Shown here: positions 22,749-29,438 of the stretch, piece after piece | Layout: each line of letters starts with the position of its first letter | Numbering within the stretch: the first letter of the stretch is position 1 | Origin: Cyanobacteria bacterium UBA11153 | Lineage (GTDB): Bacteria; Cyanobacteriota; Cyanobacteriia; Cyanobacteriales; Coleofasciculaceae | DNA: 29,438 nt | Assembly (NCBI GenBank): GCA_003511885.1 | Contig: DOIX01000122.1 | Location: forward strand, 6,427-35,864 | Direction: 5' to 3' | The notes under the pieces: generated by a model | Seen by the model: the letters and a program-made list of their open reading frames with translations, nothing else | Database searches by the model: none | Told to the model about the DNA's origin: nothing | Translations under genes and position numbers: made by a program

Positions 22749-23797
22749 GGTTGAATTGCCACTTTAATCGCTTGACGAGTTTTCATATCTTGTAATGCTT
22801 GTTCTAATTCGATTAATGGTCTAGTATTAGTTAGTAAAAGTTCAAAAGGAATAGTGCGGCTGGCTAATAAAGATAGTGCTTCTCTGACAAAAGTGGGTGT
22901 ATTGTGAAAAACGCCTTTCAGAGTTAGTTGATTGTAGTGGATTTGTTCCGTACTAACGGTAATTGTAGTATCTCGCGGACAACCACCAAATAAATTAATT
23001 GTCGCACCAGGACGACCAGATGCGATCGCAGTTTCCCAAACTGTGGGTACGCCTGTGGCTTCAATCACGACATCTGCGCCCCATCCGTCGGTTAATTCTT
23101 TGATGAGGGCAGGTACATCTGACAATTGATGGTAATTAAATACTTGAGATGCACCCAATTTTTTGCCAATTGCCAAACGTTTATCATTACCGCCAAATAG
23201 AAAAATTTTACTAGGAAGTGAGTGGTTGCCTGATTCTACCTCAAGCCGAGCTAACGCCGCCACAAACATTAAGCCAATTGCGCCATCACCGATAACGACA
23301 ACGCGATCGCCTTCTTTAATATTAGAATGAGCAATACCATGGATAACGCAGGCTAGAGGTTCAGTCATGGCTGCTAAAGAATCCGGTAAATCTGATGGTA
23401 CAGCTAAGACGTTATGCCGGACAATAGGTGCAGGAATTTTCAGATATTCAGCAAAAGTCCCATTATTAAAGATTAAATCGGGACAAAGGGAATATTCCCG
23501 ACGCTGACAGAAGAAGCACTTCATGCAGGGAGCCGAATTATTTGCTACGATGCGATCGCCAATCTGCCAATCCGTGACTCCTTCTCCTAAAGATACAATT
23601 TCGCCGACGACTTCGTGCCCGAATAAGGTGGGCGGTTTTAACATTCTCGCATGACCGCCGCGCCGCCATACTTTAAGATCCGTACCGCAGGTGGTAGCTG
23701 TATTAACTTTAATTACGATTTCTCCAACATCCGGTGTCGGATTGGGCACTTCTTCGAGACGTAAATCTTCTTTACCGTAGAGTAAGGCTGCTAGCAT
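22745..23797 (-). CDS. zinc-dependent alcohol dehydrogenase (MDR family)
   Basis: A 350-residue medium-chain dehydrogenase. Catalytic zinc ligands are Cys37 in 'TTCGTDLKVW', His61 and Glu62 in 'GHEVVGEIVSLGEGV'. The structural zinc site is Cys91, Cys94, Cys97 and Cys105. The nucleotide-binding loop is 'VVVIGDGAIGLMF' at about 170. The closest types are the sorbitol/threonine dehydrogenase-like group ('GTFAEYLKIPAPIV', 'DVVIEATGVPTVWE'); the substrate is probably a polyol or sugar alcohol, but this is not certain. All key residues are present. It is the first gene of a two-gene unit with the membrane glycosyltransferase. It is divergent from the DM13 gene, with a 272-bp region between them. 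Confidence 0.9.
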   Translation of the reverse strand: MLAALLYGKEDLRLEEVPNPTPDVGEIVIKVNTATTCGTDLKVWRRGGHARMLKPPTLFGHEVVGEIVSLGEGVTDWQIGDRIVANNSAPCMKCFFCQRREYSLCPDLIFNNGTFAEYLKIPAPIVRHNVLAVPSDLPDSLAAMTEPLACVIHGIAHSNIKEGDRVVVIGDGAIGLMFVAALARLEVESGNHSLPSKIFLFGGNDKRLAIGKKLGASQVFNYHQLSDVPALIKELTDGWGADVVIEATGVPTVWETAIASGRPGATINLFGGCPRDTTITVSTEQIHYNQLTLKGVFHNTPTFVREALSLLASRTIPFELLLTNTRPLIELEQALQDMKTRQAIKVAIQP

Positions 23798-24006
23798 GGG
23801 GAATTTTTTGTCAAGTCAGGTTTGGTTGTTTCGGTATTGTCAATTATTGTATATTAATTTTTTATATCCTGGTCAAGCCACAGAAATACCCAACTCTCTT
23901 TTCCTGAATATTCCCTGAGAATTACCTCAATGTCTTGTGAGTTAATCTTAAGCCTTTACTCAGTAAATTTACATCCATAAATCATTCGATCGGATCGCTA
24001 ACTAGT

Positions 24007-24025
24007 CATAATGATGATAGTTAAT
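24007..24025 (+). promoter_or_regulatory. possible Fur box before the DM13 gene
   Basis: CATAATGATGATAGTTAAT matches the 19-bp Fur consensus at 13 of 19 positions by eye, and AATGAGAATC follows at once. It is 45 bp before the DM13 start. AT-rich DNA gives such matches by chance, so this is only a candidate. Confidence 0.25.
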
Positions 24026-24069
24026 GAGAATCCTATTGTCCTTAAAATCAAGATCGGAGACTTAAAACG

Positions 24070-24579
24070 ATGAAACTGAAGCATGTATTATTAATTGGGC
24101 TAATTTATTTCTTCACTATTGGTTGTCAAAAAGGAGGATCCGTAAATCAGCCTCCAGATACTTCTCCTGTGGCATCTTCTGCTACTGCTACCCCAACCCA
24201 AGATACTCCTGCCACCTCATCTGCGATTGTGAAGTCAGGTACATTTATCGCTGCGGAAAAACCGACGGAGGGAAATGTCCAGATTGTCAGGAAAAATGGT
24301 AAATCTTATTTAGAATTGGATGGAGCCTTTAAAACCTCAGAGCAAGGACCGGATCTGGTGATTATTCTACATCGCTCTGATGACATTTTGCGATCGACTA
24401 AACCGCCAGCCTACTCCATTAAAGAAGGAGATTACGCAATAATAGCACCCTTGGCAAAATTTACTGGTACTCAAAGTTACCCAATTCCCGATTCTCTAAA
24501 TATGAATGACTATAAATCGGCTGCTATTTGGTGTCGCAAATTCAATGCTACCTTTGGTGTTGCTAAATTGACTGGTTAA
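24070..24579 (+). CDS. DM13-domain lipoprotein
   Basis: A 169-residue exported protein. The N-terminal hydrophobic segment ends in 'FFTIGC', a lipobox-like site with Cys19 as the likely lipidated residue. A Ser/Thr/Pro-rich linker (about 22-55) and one DM13 domain (about 56-167) follow: 'SGTFIAAEKPTEGNVQIV', 'YLELDGAFKTSEQGPDLVII', then 'DYKSAAIWCRKFNATFGVA' with the conserved Cys155. DM13 domains are thought to carry out redox or electron-transfer steps outside the cytoplasm; the partner is unknown. CGGAGA (24054-24059) is the ribosome binding site. A possible Fur box upstream would fit iron-linked regulation. The cupin gene follows 135 bp downstream on the same strand. Confidence 0.85.
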   Translation: MKLKHVLLIGLIYFFTIGCQKGGSVNQPPDTSPVASSATATPTQDTPATSSAIVKSGTFIAAEKPTEGNVQIVRKNGKSYLELDGAFKTSEQGPDLVIILHRSDDILRSTKPPAYSIKEGDYAIIAPLAKFTGTQSYPIPDSLNMNDYKSAAIWCRKFNATFGVAKLTG

Positions 24580-24714
24580 AACCTTTTTCGTTAAAGACTC
24601 CCTGGATCTATTGTAAAGTTTTATCTCAAACTCAGCCGATAGAGATCCAGTCAGCCCAGCCTTAACGTAAACCCTATATCGCAAACCAAACCAGAAAGAA
24701 GCATCAGAGGCAAT

Positions 24715-25164
24715 ATGACACTTCAATCATCATCAACATTAACCATCTTAAAACCCGATGGAGGAACAAAACTTTCAGTTTTAGGAGACATCCTTACCTG
24801 TAAAGCAACAGTTGAAACCACAGATAATAACTGGGAATTATTTGAACTCTCAGGATTAGGAAAAAGTGGGCCACCACTTCACACTCACCCATGGGATGAA
24901 GCCTACTATATTTTGGAAGGAGAAGTTGAGGTGCAGGTAGGCGAAAAAATCATGACAACTACCCCAGGTTATTTCATCAATATTCCTGGGCAAACCCCCC
25001 ATACCTATAATATCCAATCAGAAACAGCTAAATTTTTAGTTTTAGTTTCCTCTCCAGAAGCACGACATTTTTTTGAGGAGATTGACAATAAAATCAAGAG
25101 TTTACCACCTGACATGGAAGAAGTAATGAATATTGCCCAAAAGCATAATGTTATCCCAACTTAG
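24715..25164 (+). CDS. cupin-domain protein
   Basis: A 149-residue single-domain cupin. Metal-binding residues are complete: His56, His58 and Glu62 in 'PPLHTHPWDEAYYILEGE' (motif 1) and His96 in 'FINIPGQTPHTYNI' (motif 2), so a mononuclear metal site is expected. Proteins of this form include small dioxygenases, isomerases and metal-dependent sensors; nothing narrows the choice. AGAGG is well placed before the ATG. An acidic C-terminal helix, 'RHFFEEIDNKIKSLPPDMEE', extends past the barrel. It may be co-transcribed with the DM13 gene, though the 135-bp gap makes this uncertain. Confidence 0.85.
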   Translation: MTLQSSSTLTILKPDGGTKLSVLGDILTCKATVETTDNNWELFELSGLGKSGPPLHTHPWDEAYYILEGEVEVQVGEKIMTTTPGYFINIPGQTPHTYNIQSETAKFLVLVSSPEARHFFEEIDNKIKSLPPDMEEVMNIAQKHNVIPT

Positions 25165-25217
25165 CCAAATCAGAAGTCAAAAACAGTTGACAGTTGTCAA
25201 TTGATAATTGACAGTAG

Positions 25218-25244
25218 GGTGCGTTATGCTCAAGCTAACGCACC
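25218..25244. repeat. short palindromic repeat, GGTGCGTTA type
   Basis: GGTGCGTTA and TAACGCACC are exact inverted copies with nine bases between. Same family as 6594-6618. Just upstream (25184-25214) is another repeat built of TTGACAG/CAATTG pieces, also found near 26980-27010. Confidence 0.65.
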
Positions 25245-25328
25245 ATCCACTATGAATAGCGTCACTAATTTTCCTGTTCCCATCCTCAATTCCCCAAACA
25301 GAAAACCCACAAAAAATAACCAAGAATC

Positions 25329-26978
25329 ATGAAATACTTAATTATCCTCCTAACCCTACTATTTTACCTAATCGCTGCCAATCCAACTATCGCTCAACCA
25401 ATTAATCCAATAACCGATACACTATCCGATAGATTAATATCTGAACTAGGAACAAACCACCACCCAGTTTCCACCCAAAATACCGAAGCCCAAAAATTAT
25501 TCGATCGAGGATTAAATTTAATATATGCTTTCAATCAAGAAGAAGCAATTCGTTCTTTTCAACAAGCTGCAGAACTAGATCCAAAATTAGCAATGGCATA
25601 TTGGGGTATTGCCTTAGCCCTAGGCCCAAATATTAACTTTAACATAGAATCAGACCAAGAGTTAGCCGCTTACTTCGCGATCCAAAAAGCATTAAAACTA
25701 TCAAAAAAATATCCCATATCAGCTCCAGAAATAGACTATATTAAAGCCCTAGCCACGCGATATACAAATAACCTACCAGCCGATTTACAAAAACTGGCAG
25801 TAGATTACAAAAACGCCATGGCAGAATTAGTAAAAAAGTACCCAAACGATCTCGATGCTGCCACATTATACGCCGAAAGTGCTATGGACTTACACCCCTG
25901 GCAACTCTGGAGTAACGACGGAAAACCAACAGAAGATACACCAGAAATTATCGCCGTATTAGAATCCGTACTCGAAAGAAACCCCAATCATATTGGCGCT
26001 AATCATTATTACATCCACGCCATCGAAGCATCGCCCCATCCAGAAAAAGCACTACCCAGCGCCAACCGACTCGGAAAATTAGCTCCTGGAGCCGGACACT
26101 TAGTCCACATGCCAGCTCACATTTACTATAATATGGGAGCTTACAGCAAAGCAGCCCAGACGAATCAAAACGCGATCGCAATAGATAAAGCTTACATCGA
26201 AAAATATAACGTACAAGGGATCTATCCCATAATTTATTACAACCACAACCTCGACTTTTTAGCTATTGCTAGCAGTATGGCTGGAAATTACGAGATGGCG
26301 ATGAAAACAGCTAACGAGTTTATAGAGAATATTCTGCCTCTTGTTAAATACGTCCCGATGGCAGAAGGATATGTCGCCACTCCCCTCCTAATTCAACTTC
26401 AGTTTCGAGACTGGAATGAGATCTTAAAAACACCCAAACCAGATCCCAATTTACCAATTACCACAGCATTTTGGCATTTTGCTATGGCGATGGCTAATGC
26501 TGCCAATAGTAATATTGAATTAGCCAAACAGCAACGTCAGGAATTTATCGCTGCCAAACAGATAATATCCCCAGACTCCCTGATTGGGCTAAATAGCACC
26601 AATCATATTTTAAACATTGCCAAAAACTTACTAAATGGTCAAATTGCCAGACAAAAACAGGACTATCCAACAGCAATTAAATTTTTCCAAAAAGCCATCA
26701 TAGCAGAAGACAACCTCAACTACGATGAACCACCAACTTGGTACATTCCCTGTCGCGAGTTTTTAGGTAACTTACTCCTCTTTACCCATAATTATCCAGA
26801 AGCAGAAACAGTATTTCGTGCCGACTTAAAAAAACATCCCCATTATGGACGTTCCCTATTTGGCTTACACGCTAGTTTAAAAAAACAAGGAAAAATAGAA
26901 GAAGCAAAATTAGTCAAAGCCGACTTGAAAACAGCCTGGAAAAATAGCGATACCCAACTCCACCTCAAAGAATTATAG
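25329..26978 (+). CDS. exported TPR-repeat protein
   Basis: A 549-residue protein with an N-terminal signal peptide ('LIILLTLLFYLIAANPTIA', cleavage probably after Ala22), so it acts in the periplasm or outside. TPR units are visible at about 55-95 ('GLNLIYAFNQEEAIRSFQQA', 'LDPKLAMAYWGIALALG'), around 430-480 and at the C-terminus ('YPEAETVFRADLKKHPHYG'). The central 'NHYYIHAIEASPHPEKAL' and 'LAPGAGHLVHMPAHIYYNMG' are strongly conserved in a family of bacterial TPR proteins of unknown function; the His-rich motifs there look like a metal or ligand site. It appears to be a single-gene unit. Ribosome binding is weak, with only 'aaccaagaatc' before the ATG. Confidence 0.8.
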   Translation: MKYLIILLTLLFYLIAANPTIAQPINPITDTLSDRLISELGTNHHPVSTQNTEAQKLFDRGLNLIYAFNQEEAIRSFQQAAELDPKLAMAYWGIALALGPNINFNIESDQELAAYFAIQKALKLSKKYPISAPEIDYIKALATRYTNNLPADLQKLAVDYKNAMAELVKKYPNDLDAATLYAESAMDLHPWQLWSNDGKPTEDTPEIIAVLESVLERNPNHIGANHYYIHAIEASPHPEKALPSANRLGKLAPGAGHLVHMPAHIYYNMGAYSKAAQTNQNAIAIDKAYIEKYNVQGIYPIIYYNHNLDFLAIASSMAGNYEMAMKTANEFIENILPLVKYVPMAEGYVATPLLIQLQFRDWNEILKTPKPDPNLPITTAFWHFAMAMANAANSNIELAKQQRQEFIAAKQIISPDSLIGLNSTNHILNIAKNLLNGQIARQKQDYPTAIKFFQKAIIAEDNLNYDEPPTWYIPCREFLGNLLLFTHNYPEAETVFRADLKKHPHYGRSLFGLHASLKKQGKIEEAKLVKADLKTAWKNSDTQLHLKEL

Positions 26979-27333
26979 CAATGGACAGTTAACAATGGAC
27001 AGTTGACAATTACTCAATGGAAATCAAACCGTTTACTCAGGAAGTCTCCACTTCTCTTCATGACATTTGTCAACTGTCAACAGATATATCATTCACTAAC
27101 AAAAACTAATAATCCACCAAAACCAATCTCTTCTTTGCGTACCTTTGCGCTAACCTTTGCGCACCTTTGCGTTAAAAAAAATCCATTTTACGCAACGAAA
27201 AACCAATACATGCTAAAAATGCAACAAATCTTCATCAACTATCCCACCTCTAGCGCAGCACTACAGAAAAATAACCTGTAAAATAAAATTCCAGCTAAAA
27301 TAGAATCTATCTAGCAAAAGCGGAGGTTTCAAG
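26979..27333. other. intergenic gap rich in short repeats
   Basis: It holds TTGACA/ACAGTT-type repeats right after the TPR gene (26987-27012), then four near-tandem CTTTGCG units at 27133-27172, a motif common in cyanobacterial intergenic DNA, followed by an A7 run. An open frame across it has no ribosome binding site and repeat-derived content, so it is not called. GGAGG at 27322-27326 belongs to the SDR gene. Confidence 0.5.
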
Positions 27334-28131
27334 ATGCCCAAGATAGGAATACCGAAGACAGTATTGATTACAGGTGCATCCAGCGGAATTGGCTACGAAT
27401 TAGCTAAGTTATTCGCTCAAAATCACGATAATCTAGTCTTGGTAGCAAGAAGTGAAAATAAACTAAATGATATTAAAATAAATTTTGAACAAAACTACCA
27501 AGTCATTGTGACAGTTTTACCTAAAGATTTATCCCAGCCTAATGCAGCAGAAGAAATCTTTAATCAACTAGCCGCCGAAAAAATTCAAGTTGACGTATTA
27601 ATTAATAATGCTGGCTTCGGTGATTTTGGCGAATTTGTCAATACTAGCTGGGAAAAAGAAGCCGACATGATGCAAGTCAATATGGTTGCCCTCACCCAAA
27701 TAACCAAATTATTTTTAAAAGGAATGGTTGAAAGGAGACGGGGAAAAATTGTCAACGTTGCTTCAACAGCCGCCTTTCAACCAGGTCCTTTAATGGCAGT
27801 TTATTATGCCACAAAAGCTTATGTTTTATTCTTCTCCGAAGCCATTGCCAACGAATTAGAAGGTACTGGAGTTACTGTTACTGCCCTTTGCCCTGGTGCA
27901 ACAGAATCCGGTTTTCAACTAGCTTCAGGAATGATAGAATCAAGGATAGTTAAAGGACGAAAGTTACCGACAGCAGAAGCCGTAGCCAAATTTGCTTACA
28001 AAGCGATTGAGAAAGGACAAGTTGTCGCAATTCACGGTTTATTGAACTGGATTGGTGCTAACGTAATTCGATTTTTACCCAGAAAAGTTGTCACCGATAT
28101 AGTCCGGACAATGCAGGAGAGCGATCGCTAA
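27334..28131 (+). CDS. short-chain dehydrogenase/reductase
   Basis: A 265-residue classical SDR oxidoreductase. The NAD(P)-binding motif is 'TGASSGIG' at residues 13-20, and 'LINNAG' at 89-94 is the structural motif. The catalytic residues are Ser144 and the Tyr157/Lys161 pair in 'YYATK'. 'ARSENKL' with Arg39 after the second strand favours NADP. The family is the DltE/YqjQ-like SDR group; the substrate is unknown. GGAGG lies eight bases before the ATG. The MOSC gene starts nine bases after the stop, so the two probably form an operon. Confidence 0.9.
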   Translation: MPKIGIPKTVLITGASSGIGYELAKLFAQNHDNLVLVARSENKLNDIKINFEQNYQVIVTVLPKDLSQPNAAEEIFNQLAAEKIQVDVLINNAGFGDFGEFVNTSWEKEADMMQVNMVALTQITKLFLKGMVERRRGKIVNVASTAAFQPGPLMAVYYATKAYVLFFSEAIANELEGTGVTVTALCPGATESGFQLASGMIESRIVKGRKLPTAEAVAKFAYKAIEKGQVVAIHGLLNWIGANVIRFLPRKVVTDIVRTMQESDR

Positions 28132-28140
28132 AATAATATC

Positions 28141-28791
28141 ATGAAACTTGTATCCCTCAACATTGGATTACCCCGCGAAGTTAGCTGGCAAGGAAAAACT
28201 GTTACCACTGGGATTTTTAAACAGCCAATTTCCCAGCGGATAATGCTGCGTTTTCTTAACCTAGATGGGGATAGACAAGCAGATTTAACCGTACATGGTG
28301 GCCCAGAAAAAGCTGTTTATGCCTATCCAGTCGAAAATTACGATTATTGGCGCAAAGAGTTACCAGATATGGAATTACCTTGGGGCATGTTTGGCGAAAA
28401 TCTTACCACGATGGGATTGTTAGAAGATTCTGTAAATATCGGCGATTGTTTCCGAATTGGTGCAGCCGAACTTATGGTAACACAACCTCGCCGACCTTGC
28501 TACAAGCTAGGGATCAAATTCGGACGTGGCGAGATAGTGAAACGGTTTAAAGATAGTAATTTACCAGGAATTTACTTTTCTGTAATGAAAGAAGGTGAAG
28601 TGGGTGTAGGAGATGAAATAGAATTAATTCATCGAGATGAAAATAATGTCACTGTTGCCGATATCAATCGATTGTATTTCCGCGAAAACGTCGATTTAGA
28701 TTTATTACATCGTGCTGTTAAGGTGAAGGGATTAGCCGAAAACTTGCGCCGCCATTTTCAGCAACAGATTGATAATCTGTGTCAAAGATAG
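28141..28791 (+). CDS. MOSC-domain protein (YiiM-like)
   Basis: A 216-residue protein with a MOSC domain (about 30-165) and the C-terminal 3-alpha domain (about 170-212) of the YiiM type. Molybdenum cofactor binding is indicated by Cys120 in 'VTQPRRPCYKLG'; 'DLTVHGGPEKAVYAYP' and 'WGMFGENLTT' are the family motifs. E. coli YiiM reduces N-hydroxylated bases such as 6-N-hydroxylaminopurine, so a detoxifying reductase is likely here. It is the second gene after the SDR, nine bases downstream, with no ribosome binding site of its own visible. Confidence 0.9.
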   Translation: MKLVSLNIGLPREVSWQGKTVTTGIFKQPISQRIMLRFLNLDGDRQADLTVHGGPEKAVYAYPVENYDYWRKELPDMELPWGMFGENLTTMGLLEDSVNIGDCFRIGAAELMVTQPRRPCYKLGIKFGRGEIVKRFKDSNLPGIYFSVMKEGEVGVGDEIELIHRDENNVTVADINRLYFRENVDLDLLHRAVKVKGLAENLRRHFQQQIDNLCQR

Positions 28792-28899
28792 AATTAGTGG
28801 CTCTCTAGGAGTACTGGTAATAACTTATTCAAGCACTTGCGATAGCTTCGCTCGCCTTCGGCATCGCAAATTGGCAAATTTCTTCAATATTCTAGCAAT

Positions 28900-29219
28900 T
28901 TACTCAAATAGCGCTACATATTCACCCCCCCCAACCCCCCTTATTAAGATTATAGCTGGAGTAAGTGAGTAATTATTAATACTCATGCTAGTTTTATAGC
29001 GAACTTCCCCATCACTAAAGTCTAGATCAAAACTGCCGAGAATTTGCTGGTAATTTATTCTTAATAGAAACTCGCCTAGAACCCGACGTTTAGTTTTTGG
29101 TACTCTCTCTGGGCAAACTGAATAAAAGATGAATTGTTTCTCTTTTTCTCTCACTTGGGCGTAACAGTCACATTTTCCGTTTTTTCCTTTAAAGGCTAGG
29201 CGTAAGGTTGATTGTTTTT
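28900..29219 (-). pseudogene. YbjN-domain protein, truncated at both ends
   Basis: The minus strand reads 'TQKQSTLRLAFKGKNGKCDC', then 'EKQFIFYSVCPERVPKTKRR', then 'INYQQILGSFDLDFSDGEVR' and 'YKTSMSINNYSLTPAI'. This is the central part of a YbjN domain, where 'FYSVCP-x-RVP' and 'G-F-x-x-D-x-DGE-x-RYKTS' are hallmarks. The N-terminus is cut by the miniature element at 29220-29394. The C-terminus runs into a G-rich dispersed repeat near 28921-28942, giving 'LIRGVGGGEYVALFE'. YbjN-like proteins are small sensory or regulatory proteins of unclear function. No start codon or ribosome binding site is left upstream. The family call is strong. Confidence 0.8.
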
Positions 29220-29394
29220 GGGTCTACCGTACTTAGTGTGCCAAACTATTACAAAATAATGATTGAAGCCATTGTCCCGTAAGAATACTTAGCAAAGGAT
29301 AAGTCAAAAATAGCCTTTTTTTGAGTAAGTTTAGGTATAACTTGGTTCTTAATTATTTTAACTAATATTTTAGCACACTAAGTACGGTAGACCC
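29220..29394. mobile_element. 175-bp miniature element with 22-bp perfect inverted ends
   Basis: The left end (29220-29241, starting GGGTCTACCGTACTTAG) and the right end (29373-29394, ending AAGTACGGTAGACCC) are exact inverted copies over 22 bp. A weaker AT-rich match continues inward. The inside has no reading frame. No target duplication is clear, because the left flank is YbjN coding DNA while the right flank looks like another element end. It interrupts the YbjN gene. Confidence 0.75.
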
Positions 29395-29438
29395 AGCATC
29401 CCCGCGCCAAGAGACCGGGGAGTGTCAAATTACAGAAT
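29395..29438. other. possible end of an IS200/IS605-type element
   Basis: CCCCG (29400-29404) and CGGGG (29416-29420) form a short hairpin followed by AGTGTCAAATTAC. This resembles the hairpin ends of cyanobacterial TnpB-bearing IS200/IS605-type elements. No tnpB is present to the left, and the window ends here, so this is a guess. Confidence 0.3.

Noticed and set aside
27003..27281. 92-residue open frame
   Set aside because: Made of TTGACA and CTTTGCG repeats, no ribosome binding site, no family likeness.
1..29438. CRISPR arrays, tRNA and rRNA genes
   Set aside because: No regularly spaced repeats with unique spacers, no tRNA-like T-loop and acceptor pairing, and no rRNA sequence was noticed on reading both strands.

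Overview
The window looks like a chromosomal segment of a cyanobacterium, probably a filamentous one. The palindrome GCGATCGC (the HIP1 repeat of cyanobacteria) recurs throughout. Short dispersed GC-rich palindromes fill the gaps, and several gene families are typical of cyanobacteria: GUN4, XisI, UPF0175/DUF3368 toxin-antitoxin pairs, Rpn-type nucleases, DM13 and YbjN. The species cannot be named from the sequence. No rRNA, tRNA or CRISPR array was seen.

Left part (1-10.3 kb): a GUN4-domain gene broken by an in-frame stop; a DUF938 methyltransferase-like protein; an unusual three-domain protein (starch-binding CBM20, SGNH hydrolase, DUF1796); a decayed xisI; a DNA methyltransferase followed by a DUF4288 protein; a malonyl-CoA-synthetase-like ligase; a protein ending in two Tudor-knot/chromo-barrel-like repeats; and a small membrane protein.

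Middle part (10.8-20.1 kb): an accessory island built around ilvA. It carries three UPF0175-DUF3368 (PIN) toxin-antitoxin pairs, one RelE-type pair, a collapsed parDE with a 110-bp miniature element in it, a KAP-type P-loop NTPase, a DUF262 remnant and an Rpn nuclease. The island is mosaic. Two diverged fragments of the ilvA 3' end are fused to pieces of the Rpn gene and of PIN-toxin genes. They bracket one toxin-antitoxin pair with 35-bp perfect direct repeats, in permuted order. A 29-bp cassette with an extended -10 element (TGCTATAAT) stands in front of three separate accessory units: the parDE remnant/KAP gene, the second PIN pair and the Rpn gene.

Right part (20.1-29.4 kb): mostly ordinary metabolism and envelope genes. 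A zinc alcohol dehydrogenase and a GT39-like membrane glycosyltransferase with C-terminal TPRs overlap by ATGA. Then come a DM13 lipoprotein, a cupin, an exported TPR protein, and an SDR oxidoreductase followed 9 bp later by a MOSC protein. The window ends in a YbjN gene cut by a miniature element with 22-bp perfect inverted ends, followed by what may be the end of an IS200/IS605-type element.

The most interesting points are the shared promoter cassette, the permuted ilvA fragments around a toxin-antitoxin pair, the parDE/KAP junction, the CBM20-SGNH-DUF1796 architecture and the Tudor-knot protein. All family calls come from reading motifs by eye; no search was run.
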